NCBI RefSeq assembly: GCF_001421705.1
Contig: NZ_LMKO01000001.1
Coordinates: forward strand, 796,170 to 860,169
Source: Xylophilus sp. Leaf220
GTDB taxonomy: Bacteria; Pseudomonadota; Gammaproteobacteria; Burkholderiales; Burkholderiaceae_C
Direction of reading: 5' to 3'
Length of the DNA stretch: 64,000 nucleotides
Shown in pieces: positions 49,409 to 57,847 of this stretch (its first letter is position 1; every line of letters starts with the position of its first letter). Position numbers and translations under genes: made by a program. The notes beneath the pieces are model-generated. The model ran no database searches. It was not told the origin of the DNA and saw only the letters and a list, made by a program, of their open reading frames with translations.

Positions 49409-51439
49409 CTACTGAGGCTTGGGCGCGGGCGCCGGCGTCTGGGCCAGCACCTGCTTGCAATCCGCATCTTCGCCAGGACCCGTCTCGATCGTGGCGGCCA
49501 GGGCCAGGAACGGGTTGATCGCGCCCAGCACCACCGCCAGCGCCGCACGGCCCGCCAGCGCACCCTTGTCGGGAAAGGCAGACGGATCGCCCAGCGTGCC
49601 CTGGATGATCAGCGGCGAGCGCAGGCTGAGGATGCTCTTGTCCTTGGGCTGCGGCTTCAGGACGATGTGGAGCGCCTCGGTGCCGAGGTTGATCGTGCCC
49701 TCGCCGTCGACCACCGTGTCGGTGGTGTCCACCACGATCGCCTTGCTGGTCATCAGGCCGTCTTTCACGTCGAAGGCGGCGGCTCCGCAGCGCAGGCGCA
49801 CGTTGCGATCGCCGCCCAGGAAGAACTTCAGCACCTCGCCGCCGTCGAGGCCGATGAATTCGAGCAGGATGTTGCTGAATTCCCCGCGGCCCAGCAGAAC
49901 CCCGACGTCGCCCGATGCGTGGCCCAGCATCGCGGCGACGGTGTTGCCCTGCATCGCCAGATCGACCCGCGCGGTGACGTTCCCGAAGCTTCCCTTGGTT
50001 TTCTCGATGGCCGGGAACAGGCGCTGCAGCTTCATCGCCCGCGCCTCCAGCTTGGCCGTCACCGCCGCTGGCGACTTGCCCGAATCGACACGCACCGCGC
50101 CCGCCAGCGTGCCGCCGGCCACGCCGAGCCGCAACGGATCGAGCGCCAGCGCGCCGTCCTTCAGCACCACATGGGCCTGGGCGCTGTCGAGCGGCAGTTC
50201 CTTGATATGCTGGATCCGCTTGGCCTCGTATCGCACGTCGGCATTCATCGCCTTCAACCGGCTGAAATCCAGCGGCGTCGCGGGCAGGACCTTGCCGCCC
50301 TTGGGCACCGGCTTGCGGGCGCGTGTCTTGGTGACGGCCGGGGTGTCGCCCGCCGCCGACGTGTTGCCGCCGTCAGCCGAAGACGGCGCCATGCCGATCA
50401 GCGGGCCCAGGTCGTCGAAATCCAGGGTCTGCGAACGCACGTCGCCGGTCAGCGACGGTACGGCCGCGGTCTTGTCAAACTTCAGGTCGCCGGCCAGGTC
50501 GGAGTTGCCGATCTTGCCCTGCAGCTGCTCGACCGCCCAGACGTCGTGCTGCGTCTTCACCCGCGCCTTCAAGGCGTAGGGCGGCGTGGACGGCAGCACC
50601 ACGCCGATGTACTCGTAGAGGTCCGACAGGTTCTGTCCCTGCATGCGGGCTTCGGCGTCGATGCCCTCCAGCTTCTCGAGGTTGCCGATGCTGCCCTTGA
50701 CCACCAAGCGCGTCGCGCCGGCCCTGGCGTCGATCTCGACCGGGAACGGCGCGATTTGTTCGGCCGAGAGCTGCAGCACGTTGCCGGTGCGGCCCTTCGC
50801 CGAGAACGGCTGCTTGCGCCACTGCCCGGTGGCGTCGTAGCGCAGCGGCAGCACATCCGCACCGGTGGTCCTGGTATCGCCGTCGTACTGGAAGCGCACC
50901 GCAATGTCGGCGCCCTTGTCGGCCGCCAGATACGTCAGCGTGCCGTTGTCGAGCTCGAGATGCCCCACGTTCGGCGCGGTCCCGGACGATCCGGTGTCGT
51001 CGCCGAAAGCCCACGAGCGCTGGCCGTCGGGCTGCACCTGCAGGTTCACCGCGGGCTGCTTCAGCACCACGAAGGGCAGCACCACCTGCTTCTTCAGCAG
51101 CGGCCAGAGGCGGATGCCGACCTCGGCCCGCTCCGCCTTGACCAGGTAGGGTTCCCGCGCCCAGGCCGGGTTGGCGAACTCGATGCCGTCCATGACGATC
51201 CGCGTCGTGCGGCCCAGCTTCACGTCGAGGTGGCGGGTGATCTCGAACTTGCGGCCCGTCTTCTCGCTGACATAGCGGTTCACCGGGCCGCGCAGCCAGT
51301 CCCACGGGAAGAGGACGACCAGCAGCACCAGGGCGACGACGATGGCTAGCAGGATAAACAGCACCCGCTGCAAGCGGCTTCTACGCGGTGGTCGGATGGG
51401 CGGAGCGGACGGTGTTGGAGCGGTTGTCGTGGTATTCAT
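49409..51439 (-). CDS. AsmA family protein
   Basis: 676 residues. An N-terminal signal anchor (about 24-46) is followed by the AsmA motif region (FPWDWLRGPVNRYVSEKTGRKF, in part) and a long beta-rich periplasmic body ending in the AsmA C-terminal domain (DTTDTVVDGEGTINLGTEAL). The family forms bridge-like or chorein-like proteins thought to move lipids or to aid outer-membrane assembly. It follows the lipocalin gene by 27 bases on the same strand, pairing two lipid-related envelope proteins. Confidence 0.88.
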   Translation of the reverse strand: MNTTTTAPTPSAPPIRPPRRSRLQRVLFILLAIVVALVLLVVLFPWDWLRGPVNRYVSEKTGRKFEITRHLDVKLGRTTRIVMDGIEFANPAWAREPYLVKAERAEVGIRLWPLLKKQVVLPFVVLKQPAVNLQVQPDGQRSWAFGDDTGSSGTAPNVGHLELDNGTLTYLAADKGADIAVRFQYDGDTRTTGADVLPLRYDATGQWRKQPFSAKGRTGNVLQLSAEQIAPFPVEIDARAGATRLVVKGSIGNLEKLEGIDAEARMQGQNLSDLYEYIGVVLPSTPPYALKARVKTQHDVWAVEQLQGKIGNSDLAGDLKFDKTAAVPSLTGDVRSQTLDFDDLGPLIGMAPSSADGGNTSAAGDTPAVTKTRARKPVPKGGKVLPATPLDFSRLKAMNADVRYEAKRIQHIKELPLDSAQAHVVLKDGALALDPLRLGVAGGTLAGAVRVDSGKSPAAVTAKLEARAMKLQRLFPAIEKTKGSFGNVTARVDLAMQGNTVAAMLGHASGDVGVLLGRGEFSNILLEFIGLDGGEVLKFFLGGDRNVRLRCGAAAFDVKDGLMTSKAIVVDTTDTVVDGEGTINLGTEALHIVLKPQPKDKSILSLRSPLIIQGTLGDPSAFPDKGALAGRAALAVVLGAINPFLALAATIETGPGEDADCKQVLAQTPAPAPKPQ

Positions 51440-51466
51440 GGGGATCTCGGGCCGGCAGGTCGCGCG

Positions 51467-52111
51467 TCAATCGGAAGCATCGGTCGGGCTGGCGGCCCGT
51501 ACCACGTGGGCGGTGTCGAAACCCAAGGCCTGGGCCTTGGCCAGCCACTCGTCCACCACGTCGGCTCCTACCGTGGGGTAGCGGGACAAGAGCCAGAGAT
51601 ACTGGCGGTCGGGCGTTCCGACCAGGGACATCGTGTACTGCGGATCGAGCGAGATGATCCAGTAGTCGCCCCACACCGCCGGAATGAAGGCCAGCCAGCG
51701 GGGCGCGAAGCGAACCTCCAGCCTCCCCTCGTCCGCGACAGGCTCGCCGCGTACGGTCGGCCGCCTTGCCTGGCCCACGACCGTATCGACCTCGCCATCC
51801 GCACGACGACAGCGGTTGGTGACCGTGATCGTTCCGTCGGGCTGGGGCGCGTAGTTGGCACTCACGTCGGATGTGCACTTGCGCTGGAAAAAATTGGGAA
51901 TGCGCGCTACTTCGTACCAAGTGCCGGCGTAGCGCAGCAGATCGACCGATGCCACCGTGGGCAGGTTTGCTTGGCTGTCCGCCGCATTCGCCAACCCTGC
52001 GAACGCAGCGAAGAAAATCGAAGCCGCCACCGCTTGACGACACCGCACAGCGAGGGATCGGGAAAGCAAATCTCCGGCACGCTCGGCAGGAAGACTGAAA
52101 GATTGGAGCAT
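51467..52111 (-). CDS. Bacterial lipocalin (Blc-like)
   Basis: 214 residues with a long signal peptide (cleavage after ANA near residue 43). Mature protein: VDLLRYAGTWYEVARIPNFFQ (in part) holds the lipocalin G-x-W motif, then NRCRRADGEVD, LEVRFAP and DYWIISLD-like strands, and LSRYP. No lipobox, so it should be soluble in the periplasm, unlike E. coli Blc. It probably binds fatty acids or lysophospholipids. Same strand as the AsmA gene. Confidence 0.92.
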   Translation of the reverse strand: MLQSFSLPAERAGDLLSRSLAVRCRQAVAASIFFAAFAGLANAADSQANLPTVASVDLLRYAGTWYEVARIPNFFQRKCTSDVSANYAPQPDGTITVTNRCRRADGEVDTVVGQARRPTVRGEPVADEGRLEVRFAPRWLAFIPAVWGDYWIISLDPQYTMSLVGTPDRQYLWLLSRYPTVGADVVDEWLAKAQALGFDTAHVVRAASPTDASD

Positions 52112-52283
52112 TCGGAACTGTGTGCAATTCCGGCCTGCGCCACCGTCAGCCCTGTCCGCCAGCATGGGTCAGCCCGTGCCTACAGTTGCTGTGCCCAGCA
52201 TCCACTCAGGCTGATGGAGGTACCCACGTAGGACACGCCCGACACGACGCCTGTGGGATGGCTGGCACCCTTGTTGCGTGCGA

Positions 52284-52784
52284 ATGGGTACAGTTCAGTC
52301 AGATTGCCAAGCGTCCACGAGACGCGTTGGTTCTTCAGCACCAACGCCACACGGCCGCATCTTGGGACTCAAGACATTCATCGTCGAAGACAACGCCACC
52401 ATCCGCGAAAACCTGATCGGAACGCTCGAGGAGCTCGCCGGCATCCAGGTGGTGGGGATGGCCGAGTCAGAATCCGATGGCACGCGCTGGCTCCGCGCCT
52501 GCGCCGACCAGTGGTCTATGGTGATCGTGGACTTATTTCTGAAGCAAGGAAGCGGACTGGGCGTATTGTCCGCCTGTCGCGAAAGGGCACCCCATCAGCG
52601 GGTGGTAGTGCTCAGCAACTACGCGACCAGCGACATCCGGGCACGGTGCATGCAACTGGGCGCAGACGCCGTGTTCGACAAGTCAAATGAAATCGATTTG
52701 CTGGTCGACTACTGCCTGCAACAGGGCAAGGCGCAGGCCAGCACCGATTTCACTCCAGCGACCGGCATCACGCGCAGTCGCTAG
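52284..52784 (+). CDS. Stand-alone response regulator receiver protein
   Basis: About 166 residues from this ATG. The receiver proper begins LKTFIVEDNATIREN, and TTG at 52362 would be a more natural start; GTG at 52278 is also open. The phosphorylation Asp lies in VIVDLFLKQG and the conserved Lys in FDKSNE. There is no output domain. It faces the LuxR-type regulator gene and may share or drain phosphate from the neighbouring histidine kinase. Confidence 0.8.
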   Translation: MGTVQSDCQASTRRVGSSAPTPHGRILGLKTFIVEDNATIRENLIGTLEELAGIQVVGMAESESDGTRWLRACADQWSMVIVDLFLKQGSGLGVLSACRERAPHQRVVVLSNYATSDIRARCMQLGADAVFDKSNEIDLLVDYCLQQGKAQASTDFTPATGITRSR

Positions 52785-52856
52785 TGTGGCGAGCGGGGCG
52801 CCGCCCGCTATCGACTGACCCGGCCCACTGTCCGATGCGAGCGGGCCAGCAGCCGA

Positions 52857-53489
52857 TCAATCGATCAGCTTGTTCTTGAGTGCGTAGTACGTCAGGTCGC
52901 TGTTGGAGGCCAAATTCATCTTCTCCATCAACCGGGTGCGGTAGGTGCTGACCGTCTTCACGCTCAGCGACAACGACTTGGCGATGTCGCCCGCCGTTTC
53001 GCCCTTGGCGAGCTTCAGGAACACCTGGAATTCGCGCTCCGACAGCGACTCGTGCACCGGCGCGTCGTCCTTGCGGTTGAGTTGCTGGGCCAGCAGGTCG
53101 GCCACGGCCGGCGTGATGTAGCGGCGGCCGAGCGAGATGGTGCGGATCGCGTTGACGATCTCGATCGGCTCGCACTCCTTGTTCAGGTAGCCGCTCGCGC
53201 CCTGGCGAATCAGGTTCATCGCATAGTGCTCCTCGGGGTAGCCGCTGAGGATCAGAATGCCGACGTCGGGTGCCTTGGCGCGGATCATGCCGAGCGCATC
53301 GAGACCGGTCTGGCCGGGCATCGACAGGTCCATCACCAGCACGTCGATCTCGGTGTTGCGGATCAGGTCGATGGCCTCGCGACCGTTGCCGGCCTCGCCC
53401 ACGACGCGCAGGTCTACATGGTCGGAGAAGAACTGCTTGAGTCCGGATCGCACGATGGCATGGTCGTCCACAATTCCAATTTTGATCAT
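52857..53489 (-). CDS. LuxR/NarL-type response regulator
   Basis: 210 residues. Receiver with Asp54 (VLVMDLSMPG) and the AKGETAGDIAKSLSLSVKTVSTY helix-turn-helix (in part) near residues 150-190; GacA/UvrY-like. MIKIGIVDD start preceded by GGAA. Divergent from the CHASE3 histidine kinase, its probable partner. Confidence 0.93.
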   Translation of the reverse strand: MIKIGIVDDHAIVRSGLKQFFSDHVDLRVVGEAGNGREAIDLIRNTEIDVLVMDLSMPGQTGLDALGMIRAKAPDVGILILSGYPEEHYAMNLIRQGASGYLNKECEPIEIVNAIRTISLGRRYITPAVADLLAQQLNRKDDAPVHESLSEREFQVFLKLAKGETAGDIAKSLSLSVKTVSTYRTRLMEKMNLASNSDLTYYALKNKLID

Positions 53490-53619
53490 TTCCGTGTCTT
53501 TCTGCGTCGGGCTGCCGGGCGGGGGCACAATGCCCCACGCAAAGCTATCGGCGGCCGGCTGCGGGGTCTCGATTTGCGTCTTGGATTATTGACGAATTAT
53601 TCTGCCCACCGGAGTTTGC
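53490..53619. promoter_or_regulatory. Divergent region between response regulator and histidine kinase genes
   Basis: 130 bases. On the plus strand TTGCGT (53574) and TATTCT (53598) with an 18-base spacer form a possible promoter for the kinase; a GGAG site precedes its ATG. The AT-rich patch 53583-53602 stands out. Confidence 0.35.
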
Positions 53620-54960
53620 ATGGGAAGGTTTTCGATACCCGGTGTGGTGCTCAGCTTGCCGGCGGCCGGTTTGGCGGCCGCTTTGTTGATCGGCATCAAC
53701 GAAACCGGCTATCGCCGCTCCCACGAAGCCCTGCAGGAAATCGCCCATGCGCAGAGTATCCGGGCCACGCTCGGCAGGCTGATGACGCAGGTGCTGGACG
53801 CCGAAACCGGGCAGCGCGGCTACCTTCTCACCGGAGAGGCCCGCTATCTCGAGCCGTACGACAAGGCCGTCGCGGGCATCGGCCAGACGATGGACGAGCT
53901 GGAAAAGCTCTACGGCACCACCCCGGCGCGCAGCGCGGACCTGCAGGACCTCAACCGCGAACTCTCCCAGAAACTCGCCGAGATCGACTTCAGCGTGACC
54001 CTGCGCAAGCAGGGCAACGAAGACGCGTGGCGTTTCGTGTTGCTCACCGACATCGGGCGGGAGCACATGGAGGCGATCCGCCTCCAGACCGGCAAGCTGA
54101 TGGCCGAAACGCACAGCGCGGTCGAATCGGGCCAGCAGCAGGTGGTGCGCGCGCTGCAGTTGTCGCGGCTGGGCATCGCCAGCGTCGCGCTGGCCGGTCT
54201 GCTCGCCTTCTCCATGTACCTGCGGCAGACCAATGCCCTCAAGAGCGCCGATCGCCGCCAGAAGGACATCCTGGAGCAGGAGCGCAACAACCTGGAGCTG
54301 CAGGTTCGCGAGCGTACCGCCCGCCTGACCGAACTGGCCACCCACCTCCAGCAGGTGCGGGAGGAAGAGCGCGCCCATCTGGCGCGAGAGCTGCACGACG
54401 AACTGGGATCCCTGCTGACCGCCGCGAAGCTGGACGTGGCCCGGATCAAGTCCCGGGTCGGCACCGAGTCGCCGGAACTCATCGAGCGCATGCTCCACCT
54501 GACGGAAACGCTCAACAGCGGAATCGCGCTGAAGCGACGCATCATCGAAAACCTGCGCCCGTCCTCGCTCTCCAACCTGGGCTTGGTGGCGGCGCTGGAA
54601 ATCCTGACGCGCGAATCGGGCGACCAGCTGGGGTTCGCGATCTCGGCCGACCTCGAGGAAGTGAGGCTAGACGACACGGCGCAGTTGACCGCCTACCGGC
54701 TGGTGCAGGAGTCGTTCACCAACATCGGCAAACATGCGGAAGCCCGCAATGTCACGCTGCTGCTGCGCGCGATCCCCGGCTTCGCACGGGTCGAAGTCCG
54801 CGACGACGGCCGTGGCTTCGCGGTCGATGCCGTCGCTCCGGCCACGCACGGTCTTGCCGGGATGCGGCACCGTGTCGAGGCTGCCGGAGGGCAGCTGACC
54901 ATCGTCTCGGAACCGGGGAAAGGCACGGTCGTCTCGGCCGTGCTACCCACCTCGGCATAG
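53620..54960 (+). CDS. CHASE3-domain sensor histidine kinase (NarX/DegS-type HisKA_3)
   Basis: 446 residues. TM1 about 8-25; CHASE3 periplasmic domain (about 35-180, with DAETGQRGYLLTGE); TM2 about 183-201; a coiled coil (210-250); HisKA_3 with LARELHDELGSLL (phospho-acceptor His259); and a HATPase domain (YRLVQESFTNIGKHAEA, DDGRGF, HGLAGMRHRV). This kinase class pairs with LuxR-type regulators such as the one divergent from it. The CHASE3 signal is unknown. Confidence 0.94.
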   Translation: MGRFSIPGVVLSLPAAGLAAALLIGINETGYRRSHEALQEIAHAQSIRATLGRLMTQVLDAETGQRGYLLTGEARYLEPYDKAVAGIGQTMDELEKLYGTTPARSADLQDLNRELSQKLAEIDFSVTLRKQGNEDAWRFVLLTDIGREHMEAIRLQTGKLMAETHSAVESGQQQVVRALQLSRLGIASVALAGLLAFSMYLRQTNALKSADRRQKDILEQERNNLELQVRERTARLTELATHLQQVREEERAHLARELHDELGSLLTAAKLDVARIKSRVGTESPELIERMLHLTETLNSGIALKRRIIENLRPSSLSNLGLVAALEILTRESGDQLGFAISADLEEVRLDDTAQLTAYRLVQESFTNIGKHAEARNVTLLLRAIPGFARVEVRDDGRGFAVDAVAPATHGLAGMRHRVEAAGGQLTIVSEPGKGTVVSAVLPTSA

Positions 54961-55188
54961 CGCACTCCATCCGCCTCCCCGCTGCGCCGACCGTCTAGCC
55001 ACGGCTGTCGGTAGCGATTGCGCCGCCTTGTCAGCCGATTCCTACAGGCGTGGCCCTCAGGTACTGACACCGCCTCGGGCCGGCTGCTGATCGGTCTTCG
55101 CCAGGTGTCTGCGTACGCTTGGCACAAGCTTTTCAGCGGGTGTTCTGACTGTCAGGCACCCTCTGTCACACTGACGAAAGGACTGGTC

Positions 55189-55353
55189 ATGCTGCATTAC
55201 ACGGTGGTTTTCCTGGTGATTGCCCTGATCGCGGCGGTCTTCGGTTTTGGCGGGGTTGCTGCGAGTGCAGTGGGCATCGCCAAGATCCTGTTCTTCATCT
55301 TCGCCGTGATGGCGATCGTGAGCTTCTTCGTCGGCCGCGGCCGCAAGGGTTGA
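55189..55353 (+). CDS. DUF1328 (YtjA-like) small membrane protein
   Basis: 54 residues: [21 protein letters not shown] then [24 protein letters not shown] (each in part), two helices ending in GRGRKG. Matches DUF1328, a small inner-membrane family. An AAAGGAC site precedes the ATG. The 228 bases upstream (54961-55188) hold no other gene; a CTGACTGTCAG palindrome lies at 55146-55156. Confidence 0.92.
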   Translation: MLHYTVVFLVIALIAAVFGFGGVAASAVGIAKILFFIFAVMAIVSFFVGRGRKG

Positions 55354-55416
55354 AGTCTCGGCCATCGCCGGTCGGGCTTCAACCATCAGTTTTCAACCAC
55401 CCAAAGGAGTAACACC

Positions 55417-55815
55417 ATGACGATCAATACCAACAAGGCTGCAAGCTCCGCTCGCAACATCTCGGACGACGTCCTGCAGAGCGCCGACAAGGCCCTCGAG
55501 TCGACCCGCAACTTCGCGAACGATTCCATCGACAAGGCCGGCAACAAGGTTCGCGAACTGCGCCAGGACGTCGATCCGCTGGTGGAGCAGATCACTGCCC
55601 GTGCACAAGAACTGGCAAACCGCGGCATCGAATACGCGTCTGATGCCAAGTACAAGGCCCAGCAACGCCTGTCGCAATACGCCGATGCCACTGGCCGTTA
55701 CGTGGCCGACCAGCCCGTGCGTTCCGTGCTGATCGCGGCGGCTACCGGTGCCGCCATCGCGGCGCTGATCCTGATCGCCACGCGCAACGACGCACCGAAG
55801 CGCAACCGCTATTGA
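55417..55815 (+). CDS. DUF883 family (YqjD/ElaB-like) membrane-anchored protein
   Basis: 132 residues: a long amphipathic helical stretch with a charged repeat pattern and a C-terminal glycine/alanine-zipper membrane helix (SVLIAAATGAAIAALILIAT), ending KRNRY. In E. coli YqjD/ElaB anchor to the membrane and bind ribosomes in stationary phase. AAGGAG ribosome-binding site. First of the yqjDE-like set here. Confidence 0.9.
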   Translation: MTINTNKAASSARNISDDVLQSADKALESTRNFANDSIDKAGNKVRELRQDVDPLVEQITARAQELANRGIEYASDAKYKAQQRLSQYADATGRYVADQPVRSVLIAAATGAAIAALILIATRNDAPKRNRY

Positions 55816-55887
55816 TCTCTGGCCTGCTGTCCCCGCGCCGGGGCAGCCTCCACCCGATTCATCCGACTCTCGACCTGATTGCGCTCC

Positions 55888-56259
55888 ATGCTCCATCCCC
55901 TGTTCACCGTGTTGATCCGCAAGCCCGAGCTGGTGGTGGAACACATCTCCGGTTATGTGGCGTTGCTGCAGGAAGAACTGACGAGCATGGGTACCGGCGT
56001 GGCGGTGAAGGCCGCCGCGTGGGGTGTGGTGTTGGTGATGGGTTGCGTGTTTCTCGTATTGGCCGGAATGGCGCTGATGCTCGGCGCTCTGCACGGTTTT
56101 CACTGGGCATTGCTGGCGGTGCCAGGTGCAGTGTTTCTGGTGATGCTGATCGCGCTGGTCTTCGCTCGTAAGCCGAGCACGGCCAAGCGCTTCGAGGACA
56201 TCAAAGCACAGCTCGATGCGGATGTCATGGCATTGCGCATTGCCGGAGACCAAAAATGA
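55888..56259 (+). CDS. YqjE-like phage-holin-family membrane protein
   Basis: 123 residues; two central hydrophobic helices (about 45-68 and 73-94). Resembles the YqjE/Holin-X family of inner-membrane proteins that follow YqjD. The ATG (MLHPLFTV) is preferred to a TTG three codons earlier. It overlaps the next gene by four bases (ATGA). Confidence 0.8.
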   Translation: MLHPLFTVLIRKPELVVEHISGYVALLQEELTSMGTGVAVKAAAWGVVLVMGCVFLVLAGMALMLGALHGFHWALLAVPGAVFLVMLIALVFARKPSTAKRFEDIKAQLDADVMALRIAGDQK

Positions 56260-56744
56260 CCGGCCCCGAAAAAGACGAACGCAGCGCGAAGGAACGGCTG
56301 CAGGCTTCGCGCGAGGCGTTGGTAGCCCAGTTGACGAAGCCGAAGAAGCCGACGCGTTCGGCTACGGCACATCGGCAAGAGGTCGGTCCTGTTGCGCACG
56401 AATCTTTCGATGGATCGGGCTATGCGCCGGAGCAGGAACACACGGCATCGGTGCGCGAGCGGGCCCTGAATCTCTGGACTGCCGCCAAGTACGGCGTGCG
56501 GGCTTGGTGGGAATTCCACCCGGTACGCGCCGTCGGCGCCATAGCCGAGCCCCTGGTGGCCGACTTCGCGGAACGCAAGCCTTTCCGGCTGCTCGGCATT
56601 GCGGCGGGCGTCGGCGCTGCAGTCGTAGTGGTGAAGCCTTGGCGGCTGGTCTCGGTGGGGGGTCTTGCGGTGGCAGCACTCAAATCCTCGCAGGCATCCA
56701 GCTTCGTCCTGTCATTGATCACGCAATCCAAAAAACAGCCTTAA
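56256..56744 (+). CDS. Hypothetical protein, third gene of a yqjDE-like operon
   Basis: 162 residues. Charged N-terminal half (Lys/Glu/Arg), then a hydrophobic C-terminal segment (FRLLGIAAGVGAAVVVVKPW and VSVGGLAVAALKSS). Position after the YqjE-like gene recalls YqjK, but sequence resemblance is not evident to me. Translationally coupled to its upstream neighbour. Confidence 0.75.
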   Translation: MTGPEKDERSAKERLQASREALVAQLTKPKKPTRSATAHRQEVGPVAHESFDGSGYAPEQEHTASVRERALNLWTAAKYGVRAWWEFHPVRAVGAIAEPLVADFAERKPFRLLGIAAGVGAAVVVVKPWRLVSVGGLAVAALKSSQASSFVLSLITQSKKQP

Positions 56745-56755
56745 GAGGACTCCCG

Positions 56756-57319
56756 ATGAACGATCTCTCCCAACCCACGCACACTTCTGTCGACCCTGAA
56801 AGCATGACGCTCGACGAGTCCGCACTGAACGCTGCGGCGACTCGCGACCTGGATGAAGGCGCCGTGACGCCCAGCTACGGCCCCCATCGCGACGCCATCG
56901 TCAAATTGCTGAACGATGCACTGGCGACCGAACTCGTTTGCGTACTGCGCTACAAGCGCCATTACTTCACCGCCGATGGCGTCCAGTCGCCGGCCATTGC
57001 GGACGAGTTCCTGGTGCACGCCAACGAAGAAGCGGCGCATGCCGATCTGATCGCAGAACGCATCGTCCAGCTCGGCGGCAGCCCCGACTTCTCTCCCTCG
57101 ACCCTGCTGGCACGCAGCCATGCCGAGTACGATGAGTCATCCGATCTGAAATCGATGGTCCGCGCCAATTTGGTGGCCGAGCGCATCGCCGTCGAAGCTT
57201 ACCGCCAGATGATCCATCTGGTGGGCGACAAGGACCCGACGACCCGCCGCATGCTCGAAGGCATCCTGGCGCAGGAAGAAGAACATGCAGACGAGTTGAA
57301 AGACTGGCTGCACCGCTGA
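56756..57319 (+). CDS. Ferritin-like domain protein (bacterioferritin/Dps-like)
   Basis: 187 residues. A four-helix ferritin-like core from about residue 45: LNDALATELVCVLRYKRHYF (with the Glu of helix A), HANEEAAHADLIAERI (E-x-x-H), and the later LVAERIAVEAYRQMI and LAQEEEHADEL (E-E-x-H) for a di-iron site. A 40-residue polar N-terminal extension is unusual for bacterioferritin. Likely stores or oxidises iron, or protects from peroxide. Eleven bases after the previous gene; followed by a terminator. Confidence 0.88.
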   Translation: MNDLSQPTHTSVDPESMTLDESALNAAATRDLDEGAVTPSYGPHRDAIVKLLNDALATELVCVLRYKRHYFTADGVQSPAIADEFLVHANEEAAHADLIAERIVQLGGSPDFSPSTLLARSHAEYDESSDLKSMVRANLVAERIAVEAYRQMIHLVGDKDPTTRRMLEGILAQEEEHADELKDWLHR

Positions 57320-57326
57320 TCCCCCG

Positions 57327-57362
57327 CCGCCGACCGGACTCGTGCACCGTCGGCGGAGTTTT
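57327..57362 (+). terminator. Rho-independent terminator after the ferritin-like gene
   Basis: Perfect 8-bp stem CCGCCGAC / GTCGGCGG with a 14-base loop, then AG and four T. Confidence 0.7.
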
Positions 57363-57409
57363 CGCTCCCGCACCGTGTCAACCAATCCAATTACATCCGA
57401 GGAATCATC

Positions 57410-57724
57410 ATGAAATACGCTCGCGCCCTGGCTTTCGCTGCTCTCGCAGGTATCACCATCGTCACGGCCGGTTGCTCGGTTGCACGTAACCAGCAAACCG
57501 TCGGTTCCTACGTGGACGACGCCGGCATCACCACCGCGGTGAAGGCCAAGATGGCTGAAGACAAGTCGGTCGCCGCCACCGCGATCAGCGTGGAAACCCT
57601 CAACGGCACGGTTCAGCTGTCGGGCTTCGCGAAGTCGCAGACCGAAAAGAACACCGCCGAAACCATCGCCCGCAACACGAAGAACGTGCGCGACGTGCGC
57701 AACAACATCGTCGTTCGTCCGTAA
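57410..57724 (+). CDS. BON domain lipoprotein
   Basis: 104 residues. Lipoprotein signal ending T-A-G-C at about residues 19-22, then one BON domain (DAGITTAVKAKMAED, ISVETLNGTVQLSGFA, VRDVRNNI). BON proteins of this type (OsmY-like) are periplasmic and induced by osmotic or envelope stress. GAGGAAT ribosome-binding site. Closes the stress cluster. Confidence 0.93.
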   Translation: MKYARALAFAALAGITIVTAGCSVARNQQTVGSYVDDAGITTAVKAKMAEDKSVAATAISVETLNGTVQLSGFAKSQTEKNTAETIARNTKNVRDVRNNIVVRP

Positions 57725-57736
57725 GAACGTACGTTA

Positions 57737-57769
57737 CATGCCTGCCGCGCCGGTCGCGGCGGGCATGTT
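57737..57769 (+). terminator. Probable terminator after the BON lipoprotein gene
   Basis: Thirteen-bp stem CATGCCTGCCGCG / CGCGGCGGGCATG (one G-T pair), 5-base loop, followed by a short T-run. Confidence 0.65.
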
Positions 57770-57847
57770 TGAAAGGCAGGGCTTCGGGTGCGCAACCCGG
57801 ACCCTGCCTTTGCCTATGGTGCAGAGACAACCCGGCCGATCGGTTCC

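Noticed and set aside
55119-55134. Possible sigma-54 promoter (TTGGCAC then N5 TTTCA)
   Set aside because: The -24 half fits, but the -12 half lacks the invariant GC, and no sigma-54 activator gene is nearby.
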